The position numbers were made by a program, and so were the translations under genes. The notes below the pieces were generated by a model. The model did no database searches, was not told where the DNA came from, and saw nothing but the letters and a program-made list of their open reading frames with translations. From the NCBI RefSeq assembly GCF_002127325.2, contig NC_035438.2, forward strand, positions 145,338,708-145,402,707: a stretch of 64,000 nt of DNA, given 5' to 3'. This DNA comes from Helianthus annuus (taxonomy: Eukaryota; Streptophyta; Magnoliopsida; Asterales; Asteraceae). Positions 45,593-57,349 of the stretch are shown piece by piece. Position 1 is the stretch's first letter; the number at the start of each line of letters is the position of its first letter.

Positions 45593-47958
45593 TGTGACAC
45601 TCGAGGTTTTTCCGTACGATCACCTTGTAATATTTTTGTGTGTATATAAATATTATTAAATGGAAACGTGATTTTTACTTGATATGTGTTGTGTATGTGT
45701 ATTATATATAAAAATATAAGAACCGAAACCACGACCCGAGACCATGACTCGCAACCGGGCGGTTGCGAGTGGGCCACTCGGTCTCGAGTGGGCCGATGAG
45801 CCGAAACCGGTTTGGGTCGAAACCCCAAGCCCAACCCGAAACATCCCCTTGTATATATATCCCACCTTTCCCCCACTTCTTCCATTTTACACACACAAAC
45901 ACTCCTCAAACTCTCTCTCTACTAGAAACCCTCAACAACACACCCCAATCCCTTCCTATTTTCGGTTCAAGCAAAGATCCCGGACAAGAAACTCGGTCAA
46001 GACTATCACTCGGACATTCCATCTTCTCGGTTCTCTTTTCTTTGTTTTCGGCTCCTCCTTTCATAACCGGTTAGTGCTATCTTTTGTGTTATCTTTTGTG
46101 TATAAGATTTATATGGGTTAAAGGAACTAGAAATGCTTGGTTAGTAGTTTTTGGTATGACTTTTAGGTTGATTTGTAAAAGTTTGACACTATGTGGTTAC
46201 ATGTTTAGAAATGGTAGTGTAGGAATGTTTATGCCAACCAAAACTATGTTCAAGATTATAAAAATGAATGCTTCATTGTTCTTGCAAAATGATGTTGTTA
46301 AATATGAGATTTCGGGTATATAATGCATGATTTCTTATTTTGCATCATGATCTTGTTGTAAATATGAAATTTTTGGTTCATAAATGTGTGATTTGTTATG
46401 GTGAAAACCCTAGAAAAATATGAAGATAGGATGAACTTGTTTGAATATGGTTTGAAGATGCAAAAATGGCAAAGTTTGATCTATCTTTACTAATGTTCAG
46501 ATTAGGCAAAGTGTTAGTGAAATATTATTGGTTGTTTCCTTTTATGGGCCTGAATTCTTGGTACTATTTGGACTGTCATATCTGCATCATCACGTGTATA
46601 GGAAAGTGACAGACTACGACTCGCAACGACAGCATTCCGACTCGAAACCGCACCGTTGCGACTCGCAACCAAAGCATGACAAGTCGAAACCACGTGATTG
46701 CGACTCGAGACTACGTCGGTTGCGACTCGCAACCACAGTATGATGACTCGAGACCACGGTTACGACTCGCAACCACAGCGTGACAAGCCGAAACCACCTG
46801 GTTGCGACTCGAGACCAGCCGGTTGCGAGTGGGCTGTTCATTTTGGTTACTGGGCCCATATGTGTTTAACTTGGACTATCTGTTGACTGGATTATGTGTT
46901 GCTGTTGACTGCTTAATTTCTTAGGCCGGCCCAGTAACCCACTGTTTACTTATATATGCTTGATACGTGCCTATATGTGTTTTACGTGAATGCTTGTACA
47001 CCGAACCTGACCTATACCGGTAACCATGTTAGGACGTGGTGACCAACGTGATTGACAAGTAACCTAAACCTACCGAGCAACCCAAGGTGAGTTCACAACT
47101 TAAAAGCATGCGTCCCGGTGGTTTGGGACACGAGACTAACAACCCTATCCCCTGGTAAAAGGGGATACCATTTACATACCTTCCCTAGTTATTGGGAACA
47201 AAACCTACTTTTTCTTCCCGGGTATTGGGAAACCTTTTGGTTAATTACTGTTTATACGGATTGCAACTAACGGCACTAAACGAAACTCTATCACTCAAGT
47301 CCCTACTACAAATACCGATTAGTCGCCGGGTTAGGCGAACGGGTTATTAGTTGATAGCGCTATTTAGGTGTTTACCAGCCTCACACCGTGCCCTGGTTTG
47401 GGACGGGCGTGAACTAATGAACTCAGAAATCTGTCAATGATGATAGAACATTGACATCGGGGCATCCTGCGGATACGCAACGGTTACCTAGTGTTCGGTA
47501 TTGGAAAAACAGTTTAGTCGCTAACTTTTGGGGTAGCTCCCCAGGGCATGTATAAACGGATAAATTAATCGGTGAAACAAAGTTTTTGGTAATTAAAACT
47601 GGACAACTAGTGAACTCACTCAGCATTATTGTTGACCCCTTACTGCATGCTTTGCAGGTAACCAATGATGAAGGAGCTTGCAGCTTGGGAACGTGTAGTG
47701 TCCGTTCACCCTTGTGTTGGGTGTTACCTTATTTTGAATCATGAACTTTGTTTTAAACTACCTTACTTATGCTTCCGCTACTTATTACTGTTTTGAACTT
47801 AAAACTTTAAACTCGGAACTTAATATTTGCTAAGCTTATGAATAGTAAGTATTACTTTTGTTATCAACTTAAGTATTCGGTATAATTGGTGGCTGGATCC
47901 TGGTCAGTCACGCCCTCGAAGCGGGTGTTATCCGCAGGTGGATTTTGGGGGTGTGACA
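45593..47958 (+). repeat. 5' LTR of intact gypsy element
   Basis: It contains a perfect 10-bp stem hairpin at 45747-45770 (ACTCGCAACC, loop GGGC) and a CGACTCGCAACC/GACTCGAGACC word array at 46614-46835 with about eleven copies ~22 bp apart. The open frames inside it are repeat artefacts. Confidence 0.9.
46614..46835 (+). repeat. CGACTCGCAACC spaced word array
   Basis: Alternating GACTCGCAACC, GACTCGAAACC and GACTCGAGACC words separated by short unrelated spacers. The word recurs as an inverted pair at 45747-45770. A second copy is in the 3' LTR at 53981-54202. Confidence 0.85.
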
Positions 47959-47961
47959 GAT

Positions 47962-47974
47962 TGGTATCAGAGCC
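47962..47974 (+). other. primer binding site of intact gypsy element
   Basis: TGGTATCAGAGCC, tRNA-Met type, three bases after the LTR. Confidence 0.92.
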
Positions 47975-48240
47975 ATTGGTTATAGTGAACTTGGTTTTTA
48001 AAAAGGGGAAAATCTTTTTGGAGAAAACCAGACTATAACCCGTGACTCGTAACGACACTACACTCCAAGTGCAAGGCTCGACACATTTGACCTCATAGCT
48101 CGGACCAGTGTTTACTTGTTTGCTTTATGTTTCCTGTTATGATATACGTACTAGTGTGCCTAAACTAGATAGATACACCTCTCTCTTCTATCTCATTCTC
48201 GCTACACTACGACATCACACTCATACTGTGTTTTCTGGTT

Positions 48241-51200
48241 ATGAAGACAATGAGTGGACGCGGAAGAGGAAACATTAACATGACGCAGGCTCAGTTCACT
48301 AACCTGCTCAACACAGTGGCTGCGGCTTTTGCAGCCCACCCCATAGGTAAGCTCGTTGTTTTAGGATGTATAGATCCTACCGCCACATCGACTTTTCGCC
48401 TCTAAACCTACACGTTTCGCTTCTCACCCTATAGGTCAGCATGCACCTGCGCAACCACCAGTGTGTACTTTCAAAACTTTCATGGATTGCAAGCCTCTCC
48501 CTTTCAACGGCACTGAGGGTGCCATAGGCCTTCTGCATTGGATTGAGAAAATTGAAGCTGTTTTTGCTGTTTGCGAGTGTCCCCCTGCGAACTGGGTGAA
48601 GTTTGCTACTGCTACACTTGAAGGGAGCGCGCTTTCTTGGTGGAAGGCGCAGATTCAGATGTTTGGATTGGAAACTGCAAATGCTACGGCATGGGAGGAT
48701 TTCAAGGATACGATTAAGGATGAATACTGTCACCGGGATGACATCCACAAGCTTGAAAACGAGTACTATGAGCTCAAGATGGTTGGGTCGGAAATTGAAA
48801 CCTACACTAAGCTGTCTAACGACTATGCTGCTCTTTGCCCAAACATGTCACGACCAATGTACCGAAGGATCGAACTGTATATCAAAGGTTTGGCTCCAGA
48901 GATTCGAAGCCATGTCACTTCAGCCAACCACACTACCATTCAGCCGATTGTTCGACTTGCTCACAAACTTACTGATCAGGCTGTGGAAGAGGGCAGGTTG
49001 CCCAAAAGGATCAGTGCTACCGTCGGAACTTCTAGTGACAGCAAGCGTAAGTGGGAAGGAAGTCAAAGCAAGGATGCTAACCCCACTCAGGCCCCAGCAC
49101 AGCAAAGGAAAACTGAAAACAACAAAGGCACTCAGCAACAGGGTGGCTACCGGGGAAGCTACCCAAAGTGCAACAAGTGTAACAGACACCACCATGGGGC
49201 GTGTAACAAGGGTCAGTGTCAGCGATGCCACAAGATGGGGCACGAAGCCAAGGATTGTAGAAGTCAGTTCCCAGCTAAACAGAATCAGCAACAACCCCAA
49301 CAGCAACAGCAGCAGGGAAACGACCGAGCATGTTTTAAATGTGGGGCAACAGGGCACTTTAAGAAGGATTGCCCTGAACTGAATCAGAACCGCAACAATA
49401 ATCAGGGAGCTGGGAACAACAATCAGAACAACAATGCTGGTAATGGTGCTAGAGGAAGAGCATTCGTGATTGGAGCTGGTGAAGCAAGGAATGACCCCAA
49501 TGTCGTGACGGGTAAGTTCCTACTCGATGATCGTTATGTTTCTGTGTTATTTGATTCCGGTGCCGATGCTAGTTATGTATCCCTACGTATTAGTAAGAAG
49601 CTTAAGCGTCCGCTTTCGTTACTAAGTTCTCCTCATGTCGTCGAGTTAGCTAATGGTAGAAGCATCGAGGCCTCACACGTTGTCAAGGGTTGCAAACTAG
49701 AGTTGTCTGGTCAGACGTTTAGTATCGATCTTTTCCCTGTTACTCTTGGAAGCTTCGACGTCGTTATTGGTATGGATTGGTTATCCAAGCATCGCGCTGA
49801 GATCCTCTGTCAAGAGAAAGCAGTTCGTATTCCTCGCCGTTCTGGCAAACCCCTCATTGTACAAGGTGGCAAAGGTGGAGAAGTCTCCGGCATTATCTCG
49901 TTCTTGAAGGCCCAGAAGTGTTTACGAAAAGGGCACACCGCTATCTTAGCACTTGTTACCAACACGCAGGAAAAGGAAAAGAGGATTGAAGACTTTCCAG
50001 TAGTACGTGACTACCCCGAGGTATTTCCTGAGGAATTACCTGGACTCCCTCCCCATCGTCAGGTCGAATTCCAAATCGAGCTAGCTCCCGGAGCAGCGCC
50101 TATAGCTCGTGCACCTTATCGACTAGCCCCCGCAGAATTGAAGGAACTCTCGACGCAACTACAAGAACTTTTGGATAAAGGATTTATCCGTCCTAGTTCA
50201 TCACCCTGGGGAGCACCGGTACTCTTTGTTAAGAAGAAGGATGGCACGTTCCGAATGTGTATTGACTACCGTGAGTTGAACAAGGTTACCATCAAGAATC
50301 GTTACCCTCTCCCGCGAATCGACGATTTGTTTGATCAATTGCAAGGATCAAGCTACTATTCTAAGATTGACCTGCGATCAGGCTACCATCAGTTAAGGGT
50401 CCGTAGCGAAGACATTCCCAAAACCGCATTCAGAACTCGTTATGGTCATTATGAATTCCTCGTTATGCCCTTTGGAATGACCAACGCCCCTGCAGTGTTC
50501 ATGGATCTTATGAACCGAGTATGCAAACCCTACCTCGACAAATTTGTGATCGTGTTTATAGACGACATCTTGATCTACTCGAAAAGTCAGGAAGAGCACG
50601 AACAGCACCTACGCCTTATCCTCGAACTCCTTCGCAACGAGCAACTGTATGCCAAGTTCTCGAAATGCGACTTCTGGCTTCGAGAAGTCCATTTCCTTGG
50701 GCACGTGGTTAACAAGGACGGAATCCACGTCGACCCAGCTAAGATCGACTCTATAAAGAATTGGCCTACCCCTAAGACTCCGACTGAAGTTCGCCAATTC
50801 TTGGGATTGGCAGGTTACTACCGCAGATTCATTCAGGGATTCTCAAAGATCGCTCAACCCCTCACTACGCTCACTCAGAAAGGCGTCACCTACAAGTGGA
50901 ATGAAGCACAGGAATCTGCTTTTCAGAGGCTTAAGGATAACCTCTGCAGTGCTCCTATTCTCTCGTTACCTGAAGGAACGGACGACTTTGTGGTTTATTG
51001 CGATGCATCTATTCATGGGCTCGGTTGCGTGTTGATGCAACGCGAGAAAGTTATTGCCTATGCATCCCGACAACTCAAGACACACGAAAGGAACTACACA
51101 ACACACGACTTGGAACTGGGAGCAGTGATATTTGCGCTTAAGATATGGAGACATTACCTGTACGGTACCAAGTGCACCATTTACACCGATCACAGGAGTC

Positions 51201-52867
51201 TCGAGCATATCTTTAAGCAGAAAGAATTAAACATGCGACAACGCCGATGGGTCGAACTTCTGAATGATTATGAATGCGCCATCAAGTATCATCCGGGCAA
51301 GGCTAATGTTGTGGCAGACGCCCTCAGCCGGAAAGACACTATACCAAAGCGCGTGCGAGCATTACAACTTACCATCCAGTCTAGTCTTCCTACCCAGATT
51401 CGAAACGCTCAGGTTGAAGCTCTGAAACCGGAAAACATCAGGGCTGAGTCCCTGCGAGGATCGAGGCAACAACTAGAACAGAAAGAAGACGGCGCCTACT
51501 ATGTGGCAGGGCGCATTTGGGTCCCACTTTACGGAGATCTACGAGAGCTTGTGATGGACGAAGCCCATAAGTCCCGTTATTCAGTACATCCTGGTGCAGA
51601 TAAGATGTACCACGACTTGAAAACCACTTACTGGTGGCCTGGCATGAAAGCCCACATAGCAGCCTACGTTGGCAAATGTTTGACCTGTGCAAGAGTCAAG
51701 ATCGAGTATCAGAAACCAGCAGGCCTACTACAGCAACCGGAAATCCCGAAATGGAAATGGGAACAGATTTCCATGGATTTTGTTACAGGGCTACCTAGAT
51801 CTCAACGCGGGAATGACACTATTTGGGTGATAGTAGATCGATTGACTAAGTCTGCACACTTTTTGGCCATTAAGGAAACAGACAAGTTTTCTACCTTAGC
51901 AGAAATCTATTTAAAGGAAGTAGTCTCCAGGCCCGGGGTGCCAACTTCTATTATTTCCGACCGAGACGCTCGTTTTACTTCCGAGTTGTGGCAAGCTATG
52001 CACAAATCCTTTGGCTCACGTTTGGACATGAGCACCGCTTATCACCCGCAAACGGATGGGCAATCTGAACGCACCATCCAAACCCTGGAAGACATGCTTA
52101 GAGCATGTGTGATCGATTTTGGCAAGAACTGGGAGAAGCATCTACCGCTGGTGGAATTCTCCTACAACAACAGCTACCACACTAGCATTCAGGCAGCACC
52201 TTTTGAGGCATTGTACGGTCGTAAATGCCGATCACCTCTCTGCTGGGCGGAAGTCGGTGATAGTCAACTCACAGGCCCAGAACTGGTAGTAGATACAACG
52301 GAAAAGATTTCCCAGATCAGGCAACGCATGGCGGCAGCTCGTGACCGTCAGAAAAGCTACGCCGATAAGCGTAGGAAACCACTAGAATTCCAGGTCGGGG
52401 ACCGGGTTCTACTTAAAGTCTCACCCTGGAAGGGTGTGGTCCGTTTCGGTAAACGGGGCAAGCTGAATCCACGGTATGTTGGACCGTTCGAAATTACCGA
52501 GAAAATCGGTAAGGTTGCTTATAGATTAAACCTGCCTGCAGAGCTGAGTGCAGTGCACAACGTCTTTCATGTATCTAACCTGAAGAAGTGTTTGTCGGAT
52601 GAAACACTTGTGATTCCTTTTAAGGAACTAAAGATTGATGAACAGCTACACTTTACTGAGGAACCGATTGAGATCACGGATCGAGAGATCAAAACCCTCA
52701 AACGTAGCCAGATACCCCTTGTACGAGTTCGTTGGAACTCACGGCGCGGCCCAGAGTTTACCTGGGAGCGGGAGGACCAGATGAAGTCCAAGTATCCCCA
52801 GTTATTCCCAAACGAAAACCCCAGCACTGAAGCTACAACCGAATTTCGGGACGAAATTCCAAACTAA
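48241..52867 (+). CDS. Ty3/gypsy Gag-Pol polyprotein, intact, with short gag intron
   Basis: Predicted exons are 48241-48346 and 48435-52867 (1512 aa). The 88-bp intron has GTAAGC and CCCTATAG borders, keeps phase, and without splicing the frame stops after ~55 codons. The second exon alone is open for 1468 codons. Domains in order are Gag ([10 protein letters not shown] near 100), two CCHC knuckles ([28 protein letters not shown]) around 290-345, protease LFDSGADAS near 410, RT with FIDDIL near 740, RNase H ([11 protein letters not shown]), the integrase HHCC domain (CLTCARVK) and DDE core (ISMDF, SDRDARF, GQSERT), and a C-terminal module [14 protein letters not shown]. No lesion was seen. 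It looks like the Tekay/Del chromovirus branch. It forms VLPs, reverse-transcribes and integrates. Confidence 0.93.
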
Positions 52868-52959
52868 CGGGGGGATGATGTGACATCCCGTTGAAACACG
52901 CTAGCTTGGCAGTGGCTGCTTCAACTTTCGGGACGAAAGTTCTTAAAACTTGGGGATAA

Positions 52960-55325
52960 TGTGACACTCGAGGTTTTTCCGTACGATCACCTTGTAATAT
53001 TTTTGTGTGTATATAAATATTATTAAATGGAAACGTGATTTTTACTTGATATGTGTTGTGTATGTGTATTATATATAAAAATATAAGAACCGAAACCACG
53101 ACCCGAGACCATGACTCGCAACCGGGCGGTTGCGAGTGGGCCACTCGGTCTCGAGTGGGCCGATGAGCCGAAACCGGTTTGGGTCGAAACCCCAAGCCCA
53201 ACCCGAAACATCCCCTTGTATATATATCCCACCTTTCCCCCACTTCTTCCATTTTACACACACAAACACTCCTCAAACTCTCTCTCTACTAGAAACCCTC
53301 AACAACACACCCCAATCCCTTCCTATTTTCGGTTCAAGCAAAGATCCCGGACAAGAAACTCGGTCAAGACTATCACTCGGACATTCCATCTTCTCGGTTC
53401 TCTTTTCTTTGTTTTCGGCTCCTCCTTTCATAACCGGTTAGTGCTATCTTTTGTGTTATCTTTTGTGTATAAGATTTATATGGGTTAAAGGAACTAGAAA
53501 TGCTTGGTTAGTAGTTTTTGGTATGACTTTTAGGTTGATTTGTAAAAGTTTGACACTATGTGGTTACATGTTTAGAAATGGTAGTGTAGGAATGTTTATG
53601 CCAACCAAAACTATGTTCAAGATTATAAAAATGAATGCTTCATTGTTCTTGCAAAATGATGTTGTTAAATATGAGATTTCGGGTATATAATGCATGATTT
53701 CTTATTTTGCATCATGATCTTGTTGTAAATATGAAATTTTTGGTTCATAAATGTGTGATTTGTTATGGTGAAAACCCTAGAAAAATATGAAGATAGGATG
53801 AACTTGTTTGAATATGGTTTGAAGATGCAAAAATGGCAAAGTTTGATCTATCTTTACTAATGTTCAGATTAGGCAAAGTGTTAGTGAAATATTATTGGTT
53901 GTTTCCTTTTATGGGCCTGAATTCTTGGTACTATTTGGACTGTCATATCTGCATCATCACGTGTATAGGAAAGTGACAGACTACGACTCGCAACGACAGC
54001 ATTCCGACTCGAAACCGCACCGTTGCGACTCGCAACCAAAGCATGACAAGTCGAAACCACGTGATTGCGACTCGAGACTACGTCGGTTGCGACTCGCAAC
54101 CACAGTATGATGACTCGAGACCACGGTTACGACTCGCAACCACAGCGTGACAAGCCGAAACCACCTGGTTGCGACTCGAGACCAGCCGGTTGCGAGTGGG
54201 CTGTTCATTTTGGTTACTGGGCCCATATGTGTTTAACTTGGACTATCTGTTGACTGGATTATGTGTTGCTGTTGACTGCTTAATTTCTTAGGCCGGCCCA
54301 GTAACCCACTGTTTACTTATATATGCTTGATACGTGCCTATATGTGTTTTACGTGAATGCTTGTACACCGAACCTGACCTATACCGGTAACCATGTTAGG
54401 ACGTGGTGACCAACGTGATTGACAAGTAACCTAAACCTACCGAGCAACCCAAGGTGAGTTCACAACTTAAAAGCATGCGTCCCGGTGGTTTGGGACACGA
54501 GACTAACAACCCTATCCCCTGGTAAAAGGGGATACCATTTACATACCTTCCCTAGTTATTGGGAACAAAACCTACTTTTTCTTCCCGGGTATTGGGAAAC
54601 CTTTTGGTTAATTACTGTTTATACGGATTGCAACTAACGGCACTAAACGAAACTCTATCACTCAAGTCCCTACTACAAATACCGATTAGTCGCCGGGTTA
54701 GGCGAACGGGTTATTAGTTGATAGCGCTATTTAGGTGTTTACCAGCCTCACACCGTGCCCTGGTTTGGGACGGGCGTGAACTAATGAACTCAGAAATCTG
54801 TCAATGATGATAGAACATTGACATCGGGGCATCCTGCGGATACGCAACGGTTACCTAGTGTTCGGTATTGGAAAAACAGTTTAGTCGCTAACTTTTGGGG
54901 TAGCTCCCCAGGGCATGTATAAACGGATAAATTAATCGGTGAAACAAAGTTTTTGGTAATTAAAACTGGACAACTAGTGAACTCACTCAGCATTATTGTT
55001 GACCCCTTACTGCATGCTTTGCAGGTAACCAATGATGAAGGAGCTTGCAGCTTGGGAACGTGTAGTGTCCGTTCACCCTTGTGTTGGGTGTTACCTTATT
55101 TTGAATCATGAACTTTGTTTTAAACTACCTTACTTATGCTTCCGCTACTTATTACTGTTTTGAACTTAAAACTTTAAACTCGGAACTTAATATTTGCTAA
55201 GCTTATGAATAGTAAGTATTACTTTTGTTATCAACTTAAGTATTCGGTATAATTGGTGGCTGGATCCTGGTCAGTCACGCCCTCGAAGCGGGTGTTATCC
55301 GCAGGTGGATTTTGGGGGTGTGACA
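52960..55325 (+). repeat. 3' LTR of intact gypsy element
   Basis: Same length and apparently the same sequence as 45593-47958. Confidence 0.92.
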
Positions 55326-55330
55326 ATAAT

Positions 55331-55957
55331 TATGGCCCATAGGCACTACATCTCTAATGGATGTTTAATAAGGTTGGCCCGTAGGCACTACATCGCTAAT
55401 GGATGTTTAACAAGTAATCATCTTTATTGGTGATTTAACCCATGATTTACAAATCATTAATTTGGGCTCTGGAATCCTTTTAGAGGACTGTTGCATAAGA
55501 ATGCCGCGTGCAAATTTTTAACGAATCACATCTGCCATGAATGTTAACATGTTCACAGAGGTTAACAGGGAATCTGAATCTTTTAATTAGGTCTTACCAT
55601 CTTGGCCGGATCTTAAAAGACACCTGGCTAGGTTTCACTCTTAAGATTCTTTATTTAGGCAGATCAAATTAAAAGGAATGATCTTGATTTATTTCATATA
55701 TAGTAATAACAAAAATGAAATTCATAACATAACATTCCATAACTTCAAATACGATTACACGCTGCCCTAAACGGGACTTTTAAACAAGTACATACCTACA
55801 TAGAGGTTAATAAAGAGACAAGTCCACGCAGGGACTAATACAAGATAGATGTCCGCGCAGGGACTAAAAGATAAGTCCACGTAGGGACTGAAATACGATA
55901 AACGTCCACGCAGGGACTTTATTTAAAATAGACATTACATTAGAACATATATAAGGA
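55331..55957 (-). other. spacer between extra ORF and gag of large gypsy element, with hairpin repeats
   Basis: There is no ORF. It contains a direct repeat of GTAGGCACTACATCxCTAATGGATGTTTAA (55348 and 55380 regions) and four hairpin-type words GTCC(A/G)CG(C/T)AGGGAC at about 55822, 55850, 55876 and 55902. Confidence 0.65.
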
Positions 55958-57175
55958 CTAATGGTCGCGTTTCTTCTTCTTGCCTTTCAACAGGTTCGCT
56001 AGACCCTTAAGGAATCCCCTGTTGTTCTTTCGTTCTTCCTCGAAATCCCGTTCCACACGAGTTAAGCGGTGAAGGATTTCTTCTTGTTCGGGCGGAGAAA
56101 AACGTGGTTGTGGCGCCGGTTGCGGAACCGGAGGTCTAGGAGGTGCTGGATACCCATGAGCTGGGTAGTCCGGTATTCCCATGTTTCCAAAAGCTCCATC
56201 GGGATAGCGGGCATTATACCTAGCCGCTACCACATATGGGTCGCGCTCATAGTTGTAATTATAATGCGCGTGCGATGATGGTTCGAACGGGTTGTATGCC
56301 ATCGGACCCGTGTATGCAGGTATTGGGTGGTCATACCCAAATGGTGGCGAAGATGGTGCAACTGGTGCGGAGTTCGCCTCCTGTACTGGACTTGAAGGTC
56401 CTTCTTCTTGTAGTGGCGGGTAGTGGCTACTACTAGAGTGTCGAGGGGTGCTGAAGTGGAATTCCCCTCCTCGGGTGGACATACGAGCACCCGATCTTCT
56501 ACGCCTCGGCGGATCAGGCATTACTGGTTGAACCGGTGGCGGAGGTGGTGGCGTAACTGCCACAAAGCGTGGATCCGCGGAGGGATCTTGTTGTTGTTGC
56601 TGCTCGTGTTGCGATGTCTGATGGGAGGGTGTATAGTACCACTCATGTTGGTTGAACAACGCCTGGAAGCTATCTGGGCCTTGGTAAGGTTTGCCATGGA
56701 AAGAAGATCCATCTGAGATCTCGATAGGATGCGTGGGCGTACCACGAGCAGGTTCTATTGGATCAGTGTCCTCATCCATATGGTCTACTGAGAAGTGATC
56801 CTGTGGTCCTAACGGGACAAAGCCTGCAGGTTCCTGAATGTAATCTGCTGGGTTAAACTGGCTTCTGAAGTAAGGAGTGGGATCGTCAAAAGCACGGTGC
56901 GATACCGAACGCTGCAGAGGTATGTAGGAGGGTTGAGGGTTATTGGGATCATTTTCGGAATCTGGCCCGAACGAGTGACGGTACGATGGTGTTGAGCTGT
57001 GCGAGGTGGAATGTCTCGCAGGTTCGAAAAGGTTTCTCCGTCTTTGGGGTTCTTCACTCCTTGTGCTAGAAGGAGCTCGAGTGTTCGAAGGCCCAGCTTC
57101 GTGATCATTGTGAGTAATGTCTGTTCCTCTGCCTCTTCTTCCCCTTCCTCTTCCTCGGAAAATTACAGGTGCCAT
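55958..57175 (-). CDS. extra 405-aa ORF upstream of gag in large gypsy element
   Basis: Starts at 57175, about 155 bp after the PBS, in the same orientation as gag-pol. It begins with an RG-rich basic run (residues 7-17). A long disordered Pro/Ser/Gln-rich middle follows, with a Q run, a PPPPPP run and a RRRRSG basic patch. It ends with a charged coiled-coil-like segment (LTRVERDFEEERKNNR) and a KGKKKKRDH tail resembling a nuclear localisation signal. I recognise no domain. Uncapped extra ORFs before gag are known in Ogre/Tat elements but are unusual for elements with this RT/integrase type. The frame is intact although gag-pol is not. A nucleic-acid-binding helper is a guess. Confidence 0.7.
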   Translation of the reverse strand: MAPVIFRGRGRGRRGRGTDITHNDHEAGPSNTRAPSSTRSEEPQRRRNLFEPARHSTSHSSTPSYRHSFGPDSENDPNNPQPSYIPLQRSVSHRAFDDPTPYFRSQFNPADYIQEPAGFVPLGPQDHFSVDHMDEDTDPIEPARGTPTHPIEISDGSSFHGKPYQGPDSFQALFNQHEWYYTPSHQTSQHEQQQQQDPSADPRFVAVTPPPPPPVQPVMPDPPRRRRSGARMSTRGGEFHFSTPRHSSSSHYPPLQEEGPSSPVQEANSAPVAPSSPPFGYDHPIPAYTGPMAYNPFEPSSHAHYNYNYERDPYVVAARYNARYPDGAFGNMGIPDYPAHGYPAPPRPPVPQPAPQPRFSPPEQEEILHRLTRVERDFEEERKNNRGFLKGLANLLKGKKKKRDH

Positions 57176-57330
57176 ATTTCCTGCTTTTAAAACTTAAAAT
57201 AATAATAATAATAATAAAAAGACAACTTGGAATAATAATTCGAATTTGTCCTAGGTTCTTGTCTAGACTCAAGTATGTGCAATTGTGTCACTGAGATTAA
57301 ACACAAAGGCTAGTGTTTAATTCACTCAAT

Positions 57331-57347
57331 GTTGGCTCTGATACCAA
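57331..57347 (-). other. primer binding site of large gypsy element
   Basis: The reverse complement reads TTGGTATCAGAGCCAAC, tRNA-Met type, two bases from the 5' LTR. Confidence 0.9.
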
Positions 57348-57349
57348 CC

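Larger units (their letters stand above)
45593..55325 (+). mobile_element. intact young Ty3/gypsy LTR retrotransposon, TSD ATAAT
   Basis: LTRs 45593-47958 and 52960-55325 are both 2366 bp and look identical wherever compared. ATAAT is duplicated at 45588-45592 and 55326-55330. PBS, PPT (AACTTGGGGATAA) and an uninterrupted gag-pol are all present. It sits in the leader of the minus-strand gypsy element, so it is the youngest insertion in the nest. Confidence 0.94.

Noticed and set aside
45553..45909. 118-aa minus ORF and its LTR twin near 53000
   Set aside because: Lies across the LTR start; present in both LTRs only because they are duplicates.
56069..57190. Plus-strand ORFs opposite the 405-aa ORF
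   Set aside because: Shadow frames of the GC-rich minus-strand ORF.
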